From: Cardiocondyla obscurior
Lineage: Eukaryota > Arthropoda > Insecta > Hymenoptera > Formicidae
NCBI RefSeq assembly: GCF_019399895.1
Contig: NC_091867.1
Coordinates: 3,844,001-3,908,000, forward strand
Direction of reading: 5' to 3'
DNA: 64,000 nt
This document shows positions 1 through 12,400 of the stretch, piece by piece (position 1 is the stretch's first letter; each line of letters starts with the position of its first letter). Both the position numbers and the translations under genes were made by a program. The notes under the pieces are model-generated. The model saw only the letters and a list, made by a program, of their open reading frames with translations. It was not told the DNA's origin and searched no databases.

Positions 1-1189
1 TCGTAGCAGTGCGAATAAGCAATTTTTCATGATATTTAAGTAACTCCATATTGATGCGTTTTAATTGTAAATAATACATTCACAGATTATCGAAATGCAA
101 ATCGGCTCTAAATTTAATCTTTCAATTAATGGGAACGGTGGAAATAAATTTTCGAGCAAAGTGCGGCTGCAAAGTATAATTGCGTAACAACCGTATAATA
201 AAAGCTTACGTCTAAATACAATATTAACATTTTCTTATTAGCATTTATGTAATTTCCAAATTTAATTTAGAAGCTAATTGATTTAGCAATCGGTTGCCCG
301 CGCCTAAAAATTAAATTTAAATCATTGCGTATAAAGTGTTGCGAGGTGATCACTAATATTTTATCAAGTTTTGAGCTCGCAGCCGAGGGCATCTACGCAT
401 TATCGGTGCCAGCCTCGAGGTACGGGGTTCTGCCTCGCTAGAACGGCCGTATAATCCCCGATGCGGTATACAGTGGTTGCGTTTACAGTTAAGTGCGTCC
501 GCTTACTCACGATCGTATCTATGCTCTAACTTTAAGCGTTACGTTCGCGCAAACCCCTATCACGTCTGTGCTATCCCGGACATCCAATAGCTTGGAGTTC
601 CTAATACGGACCGACTTAACATGACGTCACTTCCATGAGATCCTCGTGCCGATAACATTTCGCACATTTTTTCGCGAACAGTACCGTTTCGATCAAGTCC
701 CCACTGGGTATAAAGAAATTAATTTTACGCACGAGTTATTCAAAATTGTGATTTATACATATAAGAATAAATAGAATAATCAAGTTAGTTAGGTTGATAA
801 ATACCGTAACTCTCTTCAACAAGAATCGATAGTGCGAAAGTCAGCGAAAACATGACAACAGAATTTTATCCCGAACAATCTATTAAGGAGAAAACGGCGC
901 GCAGTTATTTCGGTATTTTCTTTACGATATCAAATGAAACATAAATGTGGAGATCTGGTAGACTCGAGACGATTATTTTTAATATACTTTAGATTTATAG
1001 AGCGGAGAAGGGTTACAACAAGGCGAGGATCTCGTTTCGCCTCGCTTTCCGTTTCTCTCGTTCTGACTTTTATCGTTTTTTTTTTTTTTTGTTTCCAAAG
1101 TATACAAGCGCAACTAGTTATCTCCACCTTTTTCACCGTTTCCTACGGGCACACGAATGGAAAAACTGCTTCGTGACAGCGCGGGCAGG

Positions 1190-1245
1190 CAGTGATTCGT
1201 CACTCGTTGAGTAGCTAGACTCTCGCGTTCAGTGATTTCAGTTTG
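1190..1245 (+). promoter_or_regulatory. candidate core promoter with tandem initiator motifs
   Basis: Two copies of the arthropod initiator core TCAGT occur 9 bases apart, at 1229-1233 and 1238-1242, just after a moderately GC-rich stretch and with no TATA box nearby. The spliced-looking exons that start downstream (donor at 1946) need a start site in this area, which is the main reason for the call. The motif is short and frequent by chance, so only the combination of initiator, position and downstream donor supports it. Confidence 0.25.
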
Positions 1246-1945
1246 GAAATTTTTTCGACATTTTACAGTTTGCCGATAGGGATTCTTTTATTCTTCAGCT
1301 ATTGATTCTTTGTCGAGAAATTAATCTTCTTATTGAACATCTGTGAAACAATATTTTTCATTATCAGAATAATTAATTGTTGTAGTAAATTGTTAGAGTA
1401 TTTATTTTTTATCGTTGTTTAAAACGCAGGAACGAAGGTATAATATTGTATTTGTTATACGTATAACAATAGTGATTTATCCATTTTATAACCCAGCTAC
1501 GTGGAGAATCATTTTTATATTATCGAACATGTTTCACATGTGATCTTTGATAAAAGAATCGGTGGCTCGAACACGATCGCTGATAGTTGCGGGTGAGGCG
1601 CGGGAAAATCGCGAAGACCGTCTTTGCTTGGACATATCAATTCAATATTAAAATTAAACTGAACGAGTGTAATGTAGCCGCGGCCGGGGAGGGGTGAGAG
1701 GCGAGCGCGAGCCTACGTGCCGCGCGCTAGGTATATTCCCCCACTACTCCCACTCTCACTCTGTCCTTCTCCAGCGGTCGAGCAACATACACGTACGTAC
1801 GCGCTACGCAGACCGCGTGTCCGTGCCGGAAGTAATACTCGTTTGCGTATTGCGTACAACGAAAACCGTTCGGTACGAGAACTATCTTCTCCTCCCCATT
1901 CTTCGTGTGAGGAGAGCACGTGTAATTACGTCTCCTGTCCTCAAA
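1231..1945 (+). other. candidate 5' UTR exon A
   Basis: The 3' border is a strong donor, AAA followed by GTAAGT at 1946. The 5' border is inferred from the initiator motifs, so the start may be wrong by hundreds of bases. The last 250 bases are CpG-rich and contain several short open frames with no convincing start, as expected for a leader. The intron that follows (1946-2048) would be 103 nt, normal for insects. An alternative acceptor at 1995-1996 has a better pyrimidine tract but would leave a 51-nt intron, which is too short from this donor. The exon could also belong to a non-coding RNA. Confidence 0.4.
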
Positions 1946-2048
1946 GTAAGTTATATCCTTACGCGTTCATCTCTGCGAAGTGATTTTTTGTTTCAGAAGT
2001 GTTGCATATACTCGCGCAATTCTAATTAATTATCCGGGCTTGTTGCAG

Positions 2049-2164
2049 GTAATCAGTGCGAGGACGACCTGAGAGGAAGCTAGTCAATCTGACGGGAGGT
2101 CTAATACTCTGAGAGGAGGAGCAGGCTCGGGACGGGCATCCTGTGTCAGCGGAGCAGCTTTTAA
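2049..2164 (+). other. candidate non-coding exon B
   Basis: The exon is bounded by TTGCAG at 2043-2048 and a GTAAGC donor at 2165. It is 116 nt long with stops in all three forward frames, so it is not coding and fits a 5' UTR or a long non-coding RNA. A CTAAT branch-point-like sequence lies upstream of the acceptor. The acceptor is followed directly by GTAATC, so a zero-length recursive splice site is a weaker alternative reading. Confidence 0.45.
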
Positions 2165-2278
2165 GTAAGCATGAGTTTTTTAAATCTTTATAAAAAAAAA
2201 ACGTTTTCTCTTTTTTTTTATTAATTTTATTAATTAATAATGGCATATCTACATTAATATTATCTTTTTATGTTACAG

Positions 2279-2322
2279 TGATTGGCAGAACTCCACAACT
2301 CCGCTGAAGTTTATGTAAATTG
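2279..2322 (+). other. candidate non-coding exon C (44 nt)
   Basis: It lies between a TTACAG acceptor (ends 2278) preceded by T-rich sequence and a near-consensus donor GTAAGT at 2323. It carries a TGA at its start and ATG-TAA near its end, so it is leader or non-coding. Three acceptor/donor bounded segments within 400 bases on one strand are unlikely by chance. The next exon could be near the small ORF at 3295 or far away at 31085. Confidence 0.45.
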
Positions 2323-3294
2323 GTAAGTCGTAAATTTTTTTTTGTAGTTATATTTACATTCATGAAACTTTAAATTATTTGGAAATGTAATGCAATCCTT
2401 TCTTGTGACATGATACGTTTATTGCCCCAAATGATTATTGAGACTGCCATTAACTTAGTTATTTCAGTTTTCATTTGTTCAGACATTTTTTCCATAAACA
2501 ACGTTCTAGTTATATTTATAAATTGCGCGAATAATAAAATTTATAGTCTATTTATTAAACTGCCTCGAATGAGGTAATTTAATCTCCCTCCGTAGGTATT
2601 TTATCTGCGATAATAAGAATTTTTATTTCTAAATGTCATCTCGTTTATTGCGCAATGTTATTCAGCGGCGCGTAATGAAATTCCTCAAACGTAAACGTCA
2701 ATCGAGTAAGAATATTAATTCGACGAAATCGTTGTTTACAACGAAGTATAAATCGAATTTCACAAAAGACGTAATGAGAAAGATCTATACCTTTGATTTT
2801 ACAGAACTGAACATTGCATCGTTAATAAAATGCAATCTCAGACTTCTGGATATTAACTTATTATCTTTAGCTTTTCTCTGACATATTTAATATTTAACAC
2901 GCGTAAACAATTAATTGTCAATACTAAGAAAACATCTGAATGTAGTTAGGCATAAATTTAATTATTAATCCAACTGTATAATATCGATTTAGTGTTGAAG
3001 TTTTATTCTGATCCTTAAAATAGGGTACATTAAAATACTGTCAATGCTCCGTGTGTAATCTTAACATACTAGTTATCGAAAAAATGCGCCAATTTTTCTA
3101 TAATGCTTTTGCACTGGTCAATCACGATTACGGGGGTGCGAGATTTTTTTTTTTTCTTTTATCATCCGTTCTCGTTTACCGTCGCATCGATTTTTTTCTA
3201 CCTGTCGCGAGCTGACGCACCACGGAGTCGTGAATAGAAGTCGTCGCACTTAGCTCGGCCGATCGTAATCTCTCACCTCGCTTTTACTGTCGCA
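2323..3294 (+). other. stretch without recognised gene: probable intron
   Basis: The stretch is AT-rich. It ends in T-rich tracts (about 3140-3210) that could serve as pyrimidine tracts for acceptors just before the small ORF at 3295. An 82-codon frame at 2633-2881 is lysine-, leucine- and serine-rich, shows no homology I recognise and is treated as chance. Confidence 0.3.
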
Positions 3295-3471
3295 ATGAAA
3301 AGCATAGCGATCGTTTCTTCGCGCTTCGTAGTCGCTGTTGCCGCCGGTTGGCTGGCTTCCTTGCGTGGGGAATCCGCGAGGCGTACGATAGGGCGCGCAA
3401 AACGGCGAGGACCAGAAACCCTTCGTGATTTCCTATTAGCACAGATATTGCTTCACGAAGGACGAAAGTAA
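3295..3471 (+). CDS. small secretory ORF, neuropeptide-precursor-like (58 aa), hypothetical
   Basis: ATG to TAA gives 58 codons. Residues 1-10 form a short basic N-terminus. Residues 11-23 (FVVAVAAGWLASL) are a hydrophobic core like a signal peptide. An Arg-Arg pair follows at 29-30 and a Lys-Arg-Arg site at 36-38. The last 20 residues run from GPETLRDF to HE-Gly-Arg-Lys-stop. In peptide precursors, KRR marks cleavage, and Gly followed by two basic residues marks C-terminal amidation, so the predicted product would be a 17-residue amidated peptide. I do not recognise it as any known insect neuropeptide family. Exons A-C at 1.2-2.3 kb on the same strand could be its leader, and an AATAAA lies at 4506. 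ORFs of this length occur by chance in this window and the signal core is short, so it remains a candidate. Confidence 0.25.
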   Translation: MKSIAIVSSRFVVAVAAGWLASLRGESARRTIGRAKRRGPETLRDFLLAQILLHEGRK

Positions 3472-6400
3472 TAATTTATCCGGGCGTGGGCTCGTAGGGT
3501 CGCGCTTCCTTTCGCGCCCCCCTTCTCGCTCGCTTTCTCTTTTCCCCTTGGTCTATTCATCCCTCGTATTTTGACCCTCTCGTTCTCTCTTTTCTCTTCG
3601 CGGTGCCGCTAACCGCCTCCGAGCTTAACCCACCACCACCACCACGTCTGCTTGGTTCATTGTAGCGCAAAAATAAGTGAGTGTATGATGCACGAGCGCA
3701 GGGGGAATTATATGCCCTGTAAGTGGAAAAAGAAAAAGGGGAGTTGCCACGGACTGCTCTCCAGGGTAAGGGAAGGAGGTTAGCTGAATACTTTACCACG
3801 GCGACGCACATACGATGGAGAACGCGAATTTGCTCGTTTTCCTGATAGTTCCTCTCTCTTCAACATCTCTCATTCGGTTGTCTCTTCTATATACCTGTTC
3901 GTCGTCGTTTTTATTTTCTTGATTCTCTCTCTAATCCCTCTTTCTTTGCCCGTATCTTTCGCTTTTTTCCCCTCCCTTTCGTCGGCCGTGCATCCTTTCG
4001 GCCGCGCGCTGACGAAAAAGCTTGGGCAAAACGGACGGACGGAGTTAATCCTTCGCGCGCGAAAAGCAAAAGGCGGACCGCCGTCTCTTGAGCTTCATGG
4101 GGCTTTGGCGATTATGCTAGGAAAAAGAGGACTGCTTAGGCAGAGCTCCGGCGAGCGATTGTTAAATTCCGAACATGAATATAGTAGAAGCGCAGTGAAA
4201 TACTTGTACGTGATAGCATGGAAACGTCGGCGCTTTGATAATGAACTTTAGTCGTGAGTTTTTCGTATTTAATGCATATTTATATACATAGGACTTGAAT
4301 TATCATCTTGAATGTCACATCGGTAAAAAGAAGTCATTATTTTTTTTAATTTATAAAATAATTGAATAATTGATTTTTTTTTTACTTAGAATTTTCTTTA
4401 TAAATATATCTTTACTTATCGATTACCTTCAGCTTATTGGAGTTTGATTAATTCATAGTTACGCGTTGAAATAGAAACTATAATGAAGTTAAAGAGCTAT
4501 TAAGGAATAAAATTACTTTTTTTTACTAACGTTTCATTAATAATTAATTGTAATCTCAACCAGAAATATTGATGCTGTTTTTATCATCTATAAATTTCCT
4601 TTAATTATTAATGACTGCTCCGCTTCCAAACATTAACGCGCTTGACATCGCTGCATGAATCAAAGAGGGAACTAGGAAACAAATTCTCTTTGACGAGTAC
4701 GCGTTATCTCGAGCGTATTTTCATTAGGAACAGCGCGAATTAATTAGCATCTTCCTTAGCGATCGATCAATGTGTACCACGTACACCTCGAAGTGCCGTC
4801 TCGAATCCAGAAGAAACTTGCTTGACTTGCCAAGTTTCGTCCGCTTGACAAACTGCGATTTGCGCATTTCTTGAAATAACAGGCCGGAAAGGGGTCGCGA
4901 TAATTATTATTATCTAGTTTGTCAAACGATTAGGGCAGATGTCGTCGCTCCGTGTCTCGAAGATGCGTCATGGATCTTGCTGGCTGGTTGAAGTGAGCCA
5001 AGATGTAAATCCCATTAGCGAACTTGACGCGACTTCCTGGCCCAAGTGCCGGGACGCGGCGCGGCGCGAGGTATAGGCGTCGCGACGACGAAGATGACGA
5101 AGAGAACGATTGCGGTGGCGACGGCGATGACGACAAGCGCGACGGGTGTGGTAGAATATACGAATTAACGATTCGCTCCGACGTATATGCAGATATACGT
5201 GTAGGAACAATATTTATGTTGTAGTCGGCGATGCAGTTTGCGCTCGGACTTCTTGTACGAACAATACGCAACGCCAAGATACACGTAGCCGCCGCGGTAG
5301 TACGTGCCGAGTTTCGAAATGTTTGCGGGGCAACAGTCAACTGGGTATTTCGGAAATTGAGAGAAACGAAACTGCCCCCGTGCGTTCGTCTAACTTCATT
5401 TCGGAATTCTCTCGCCCCTTTTCGCGGCGAATACAAACGGATTAATGAGAACAATATTTCCTCGCGGATAAAATAGCTGGGGGTTTTATTTTCTATAAGA
5501 TATACCAATGAAAATCAAAGTAAAGCCATTACTTTCGCTACAAAGTTAAATGCGGTTCGCAAATTAAAGGAGCACTTCGCGAACGCGACGTGAACATCAC
5601 GGGATTTATTATATCGTTAGAGCGTGAAAGCAGGGAATATTTCTCTCCCGGTACTGCCTGGGGGTTACGTCACCCCTCTGGCCGACACATCCCAGTCTTC
5701 CCCCTTTCATTTTATTACGAACGGACGAACGTGTCGTCAATTCTCCACGGTTCTAAAATCTGCAAATATATTACAGATAGGAAATAAAGAAACATCTAAG
5801 AAAGAAATAATCACGTTTTTGTCGTCATTTAAAAATTACAATTTTCAGAATATTTTTAGAAGACATATGTTCTTTTAGATAAATACAAAATTTATATCTC
5901 AATAAGAGAAAAGTAGAATAACACAATTGTGAATGTTTTATCTTTAAACGTGGAAAGTGCGCTCGTCTAATTAATTATATAATTAAAATTCTACAACATA
6001 TACAGAGTGCGACGAGAACTCGAAGTGTACTAGTATAATATTCGTAATCGATTCTACGTTTCTCTCTCCGAGGCGAGATAAACACGACATCGGGCGACAA
6101 GGGGATGCAATCTTACAACGTCGTAACTCGCTGTGCACATTACCCCGTCGTATTTCCATAGCGCCGCGATGGATACGCGTACGTACGCACATGTAACACA
6201 CGTGTATCCGGTATGCGCGCGAGAGACAAATTTGCATGTCAATATCTTCCGAGAGAATAAATCCATACGTATGAGGGAAGAAGAGCTCCTTAAATTGGTA
6301 ATCGTGGTCTACGTAGCAGCCTCCGCATTTATCCGCCAACGAGTAGCGGAGTTACGCAACAACGCGACGTCTTTCACAGCGCGGTGACAACGCGGCGCGC

Positions 6401-9400
6401 AAACATCCGGTAACTCGATACCGGATGTCTCGCGTGTGCAGAGATATCCGTCCCGCCGTGTTCTCGATTAATTTGCAAATTTAAATGCACCCGCACGCTC
6501 CAGCGATTGCGAATTGCAAGCGACTGTCTCGAGAAAATTTTGCAGAGGTGCGGAGACAAATTCTGGGCGCGTTATTCCTTGCCGTCTCTCTCAAACGTGT
6601 CATATTATCACATATATTTAACGTGCGTAGATAAAAGAAAGGGGGAAAAAAAGAGAAAATAATACCGTACACTACATTTTCGAAACTGTAATGCAGAGTA
6701 ACTATAATTTGACAAAATACACTTACGCATATCCGTGCGCGTGTGAACACATTTAATTAAATACCTGTTTAATAATATTAATATGTTGCGTATTATAACA
6801 TGTTTATAATTATGAAATAGATTAATACGTTAATATCAGATTTAATAATGTATATCAATATAAAATTAAATTAGGATTTAATAATCCTACATTATGTTCT
6901 CACTTCTTTTTTTTCTATTTTTTTGAGGTACATTAAAGCGCTTTATTTATAATTATTTTACAATGTGTAAATTACAGTATAATTTTGATTATACATTATA
7001 AATTAGACAATACGTATTTTATACGTGAAATCATAAATGCATACGGCTGTGATACAGTTTCGATATATGTACAAGAGTATGTTTAATTCAAACTAATCCG
7101 CTGTTCTCTCAGAATGGGTAGGGTCATCATGAGATCGTTAATGTTAACGTAACTCTCTACGATATGCAAAGTTTCTAGCAACTAGATCTGCTACGAGATC
7201 AGCTGTGAAAGAACCGGGGGATTGAATGTGGCTCGTAAGCTGAACCAGCGATGCTAACGCGTATCTATGTGGAAATTAGGGCACATGACTAAAGCCTGTA
7301 AAGCGCGCATCTCCCGTCATTTATACATGAAAATTTACGTCTGCATTTTACTCGCAAAGCCATTTGAAATAACAGCTTAAATTAATCAGTTTATTTATTA
7401 ATTTCTTTTTTTAAGACCGTCGTTCTCATTAAACTTTTTATTAACAGAAAATCTGTTTGCAATCAAAGCGTAGGATAAATAAATTTTAATGTTAAAATAA
7501 TACGTTCATACACGTGCGTCTAATTTATAACGAATTCCTAATACAGATTTTTCTAAATTCTTTACGCGGCATAGTAGTATATTGTACACGACGGTGCAAA
7601 CTGTTAAATTAATATACATGCGAGGCAGAGATAGGCACGTGTTAATCTTTTGCTCACAAAAGCATGGCGTTCTACAGTGTCAGTGCATCGAGGTCTATTT
7701 GCATGGAGACGTCTAACGTGTCGAGCGTAGCAAGTCGCGAAATTCCTCCAATGCGTCCTCCGTAAATATTCATTAAAAGAGGGAGGCGGTCTACTCCCAA
7801 GTCGTTGACGGTAATGTTAAAGAGGACCTCCCGGGAGAACCTTGCCGCTCTCATCCCGGCCGTTGGTGTTGCGGAAAAGTGCCGATACCTTATTTCGCCG
7901 AGACGGTGAAATAATCTCCTATGCATAGCTCTGCCCCCGCCGCGTGCTGCGGTGCGCCGCTCCGTGTGCCGCACACATCGCCATTATATTTTAACTTCTA
8001 CACGCCATTTACCAGCGGCCGCGCCACCGACGGTGTTAAATTCTGTGGCAGCCGGCCTGGCAACGATCGTGGTCCCGGGTAGACAGGCAGTTTCAGGGGT
8101 CTCCACAAATCCCCGGCGAGCCTTAGTCGGGAATCGAACGTAGTACACCGCGGCCTTTTTCACCCGGCACACTTTGCTTTTTGATTAACCTATGCATACT
8201 TGAAATCGCCTCGGCGCGATTTCCCCTGCATAAAACTTTAAACGGGCTACAGTCTGAAAAGGCACCGGGCGCGCTTTCTTTTAGACGAACTTCGCCGTCG
8301 TCGCTGGCAAAATAACCCACGGTCGTAATATAAAATAATTATTTCATCTCTGGTTCGAAGTAACAAATTTATAATTATTAACAACGGTATCTTGATGTAC
8401 GGATTATTATTAATTTTTTTTTAAATTAATTAAACGTTTTCAAGTTAAATTAAACCGCTGTAATATGCTGGGGTTACTTGCCGTTAATTATTCATTGAAT
8501 TTTACTTTCACACTTTCGCAATCTATCAAACGGATAATAAAAATTGAGGGTATACAGGAAGTTCATTTATCTGCGATTTATTCGCGACGATCAGATCGTT
8601 AGGTCGTTCGTAGCCTAATGAGCATCTTGGAGACGAATTGCGGAGATCGGCTCAGATATTGATGGAGGGTGTTCTTATTCTAAGCGATCATGAAGCGGAC
8701 GAGGAACATCAGTGAGGGTAGTAATCGATAAAAGGGCGTCTCCTCGTTAATACTGTTCGAAGCTTAGCTCATTATAAGCTTGCACGTGTTACATGCATAA
8801 TGGCTGCGGAAATTAGCGAAATTAATGGTGCCCCGAGTCCGCGAAGTATTAAATAAGTAGATTACTTTAATGGCCGCTACACGGCGGTCGCTTTAAGCTC
8901 GGAACAACCTCTTCATGTTCTTCTCAAGCGAATTTCCATCGCAGCAAAGAAAGTGGCAGGAGCAGAAAATTTTCGAATAATTATGTATATATGAGGCTAC
9001 GTAATAAAAGATAACTTTCTTAACTAATAGGAAACGGACATTGAAAACATTTCATTTTACTTCTATCGAGCTGATAAAAATTACGTACATTTTCAAGCAA
9101 ATATCACGTGAGATTTTGCAGGGACATTTACTGAGATAGTAAAAAGAATTTCATAACGATTGCGTGTCGTATTCATACCGGAGGAGATTACGTACATGTC
9201 GTGGAAAATTGCGGGGACGCGATTGCAGGGAAGCCCTTTTATCGACGGGCAAGGAAAGAGTTTGCCCATACCCTTATAAGGAGGGAGATATCTAATAATG
9301 CATTAATGAAAGGTCAACCGCCGGCATAGCCAGACTTGCGGAAGAGCGAAAAGAAATAACGAGCAATAACGGTAGTTCGCGTTCTTCGAATATCCTCGGC

Positions 9401-12400
9401 GGCTCAGATTCTCCCCGCACTCGCCGTTTCCGTGCGACTATATAAACGTAATGTTCTATATAAATACTTTCGCTGTGAGAGACGTGAAAGCAGCCCCCGC
9501 TTCCAGTAGTCCAGTGCCATACGTTTCGTAATTATTATCGCGGCGTCGATGCCTCAAATATTTTTGCTAATTATCTCGCGTGGCGCGGCCGACAGCGTGG
9601 GGTAGGTCGCATACAGGGTGACTTTCAGAATGTGAATAATGGCCGGGGAGGGACTGTCATCGGAAATAATATGAAGAGACCAGCGGGTATGCGCCGGCAA
9701 GATTGTACGAAGGGGAAAAAAAAAAAAAAAAGAGAGAGAAAAGGGGAGAAGAAGAAAAAGGATCGCGAGCTGATAGAGCGCGGGGACAATTTGCCGGGAA
9801 TTTCAAGAACGCGACACCTCCATCGGCGCAAAATGAAATAAGCCAACGAATATTAATTCAAGAACGCCGGAGAATAATCGTAGACGCGAACGTTCGATAC
9901 AGATTATCTGACCTGCCCTCAGAACGTGCGCGAAAAGAGCTTTTTCACTACGGAATCGCGTTCTCAAGACGGCTGTACTGTTGCGATATTCCTCGACATT
10001 CGATACACCGGTGCAGCCGACAAAATATTGATCAGCATTTAATAATAAAGTATTTATTCCCTCCGCAATCTTTAAGGCGAGTCGAATTGATTAAAAGCAT
10101 ATTATCAAGTTTATTAATACATGCATATGTACATTTTAATAACGCAAATTTATTTTCTAAATATTCGCTCGTGAGTTACAATTTTCATTGGCTTAAAATT
10201 ATGAAGGAAAAGCAATAACGTATAATATCGTGTAACGTGTAACGTAATATCACTATTCAGCGCTGGGAAGACCTTTGTTTCATGCAGCCACGGGGAACTT
10301 TATATCCCATTTCGCTAAATCGTAATGCGCATTCGCTCTCTTCATGGCGCTTTCAGGCATCGCGAAGATTATTCGTGAGTAGGCAAAATCTTTCACCCCC
10401 GTGAGCGCGTTTTCGCGCAAACGAAATTCGCGCATAAAGCCGATCCGTAGAAAGCGGCACGAAGCTCACTGAACACCCGCAGAACTTAATGTGCCATATG
10501 TGCGCGCACGTGCGAACGTGTATGTGTGACAGGCACACACGTTCATATGCGCATACGGTCACACGTGTGGCACCCAGTAGTATAACGCGATATGGTCACG
10601 CCATCGCCTTTGGGATTCTGCCGGTTTCCCGCATGTAACTTATGATCGTTACTAACGGAACATTATGTAACCCACGATAAGCGTATAATAGTTCATTCTA
10701 ATCGTTATTTAAAACGCACCTCCGTATCGTGCTGAACCTGTTAACTCCTCTGTAATCTTCTTGAAACGTTACTAATTGTATTAAGTCGGCCCTGGTCCCC
10801 AAAGCGACTGCGAATAAATTTGCGCTGCAATGTAAAAAAAAAAAAGAAAAAAAAAAGAAAAGGAAAGAAAAGAAGGCAGATCCTTTTACGATCTTAATAA
10901 GTTCGTATGCGAATATTTGGAATTACTCGGTCTAATTAATGTTAAATACTGCACGGCATTACGTTAACGAAGGGAAGAAGAACGGAAACGGGACATCGTG
11001 TTAGGTGATCGGATCAATTCCCGAGAGCAGACTTTACATATTTAAGGTACATACACGTGCGATGGTTCGTTAAAATCGCACGTTTCCCATTCAATTAATA
11101 CATTATTGAAAATGTATTAACTTCCGCGCGAGTTTTTAAGAAAACGAGAACGGCAAAGTCCACCGTTTAACGCTTCGCACTGCAAGTTTAAACGTCGCGA
11201 ACTTTATTCATTGGCGTAAATGATTCCCCTAAATTGCGTTCGCGAGATTTGCAAACAAAAGTGAATCAAGAGGCGAGAAGCTCGTTGAGGTTTATAAACG
11301 CGTCCAAGCGTCGAGAGATGGAACAAGAGAGAGAGAAGGAAAGAGTTATCAGTAATTTGAATATTTATGGAGCGGCGCGAGTTATCCGTAGATTTTTTTT
11401 TTGTTTTCGTTTTTTTTAAGTTTAATAATCAACTCGCAACTCACAAATTTAGTTCACGTCGCCTAAACGTTCTTCAGTAGCTTGAGCGAAATTACAAGCG
11501 ACCCCGCGCTGAAATGCATTTCGAAGTTTATCGCTCCGAGTAATCAATGGTAGGTAAATAATTTCAACCGCAACCACTCGCGCAGAACGATGACCGTAAA
11601 AACATCGGTTGCTATCGTCGCTATTTGTAAATATTACTCACGTGGGACGGCGCCAAAGGACCGCGAATGAGTATGCGTACCGAAGATAACTTCGCGTTTT
11701 TATTCGAGTATCGCGCAGGCGAGGAACCGATATAATATCGCAAACGGTTGGGAAAGCGCTATTACTTTTCCCCGCTATTACATAAGGCGTCGGCATGCTC
11801 GTGTTACGATTCGTTTTGCCGGTTCGTGTGCATTCAGCTATATGCCAATATCATAAGCTTCGAATTTACTTTCATCATGAAAATCGCCATTGGATCTTAA
11901 GAGCGAAAAAGAGAGAAAGTATATGAGAGAGTAAATTTTATATCAGCTGTTTGATCTGTGATTTTTTAATTTTTTAATTTTTTTTATTTCCTTACTAATA
12001 AACATTATTACTTCGACGTCCTAGGTTATTAAAACCGCATTGGTTTTTATTCCGTAATGGTATGTTAAGGTATTGCGGCTACGTTGCCGCATTACTCCTA
12101 ATTTCTGAAGCAAACTAACCAAAACACCATTGTCTTTCTCATAATATTCTTGCAAAAGATGTTTGTGGTATTAACAGCGGCATCGCGGTGCTCTTTTTTT
12201 CAATTTCCATTACTTGTTTTACTGATATTTGTACTTGACAATGGACTTTGTATTAACACAGCGGACTTAAATTACTGCCTTAGTTTCTAGAGCGTACTAA
12301 TCTTGAATTAATTACGCAATTCCTTTCTGATGTTACAACTTAGCACTTTCTTATTACCGCTTCGTCAGTTTCGTTTCTTCGAATTCCAGTCGGTCGTTAA

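Noticed and set aside
3784..4251. 156-codon plus-strand open frame with a hydrophobic stretch and a GKR site.
   Set aside because: It has no ATG near its start; the only Met is far inside. The hydrophobic part is encoded by a CT-rich tract, as many shadows here are.
5015..5163. Minus-strand frame with a transmembrane-like run (VALVVIAVATAIVLFVIFVV), tempting as the missing teneurin membrane exon.
   Set aside because: It comes from a GTC/GAC-rich low-complexity stretch. There is no AG acceptor between the upstream in-frame TAA and the hydrophobic run, and no aromatic/basic flanks like those of teneurins.
4930..5508. Longest open frame in the window (192 codons, minus).
   Set aside because: It overlaps the same low-complexity region, is open in several frames on both strands, and has no domain or splice logic.
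8125..8142. Minus-strand GTTCGATTCCC, another B-box-like motif.
   Set aside because: The flanking bases do not form a T stem or acceptor stem.
9436..9515. Two TATA-like boxes with CCAGT motifs downstream.
   Set aside because: Spacing from TATA to any initiator is wrong (about 45-60 bases instead of about 30), and no exon follows.
9703..10218. 171-codon plus-strand frame beginning in a Lys/Glu-rich run.
   Set aside because: It has no ATG start. The first part is a translated A/G microsatellite and the rest is AT-rich random sequence.
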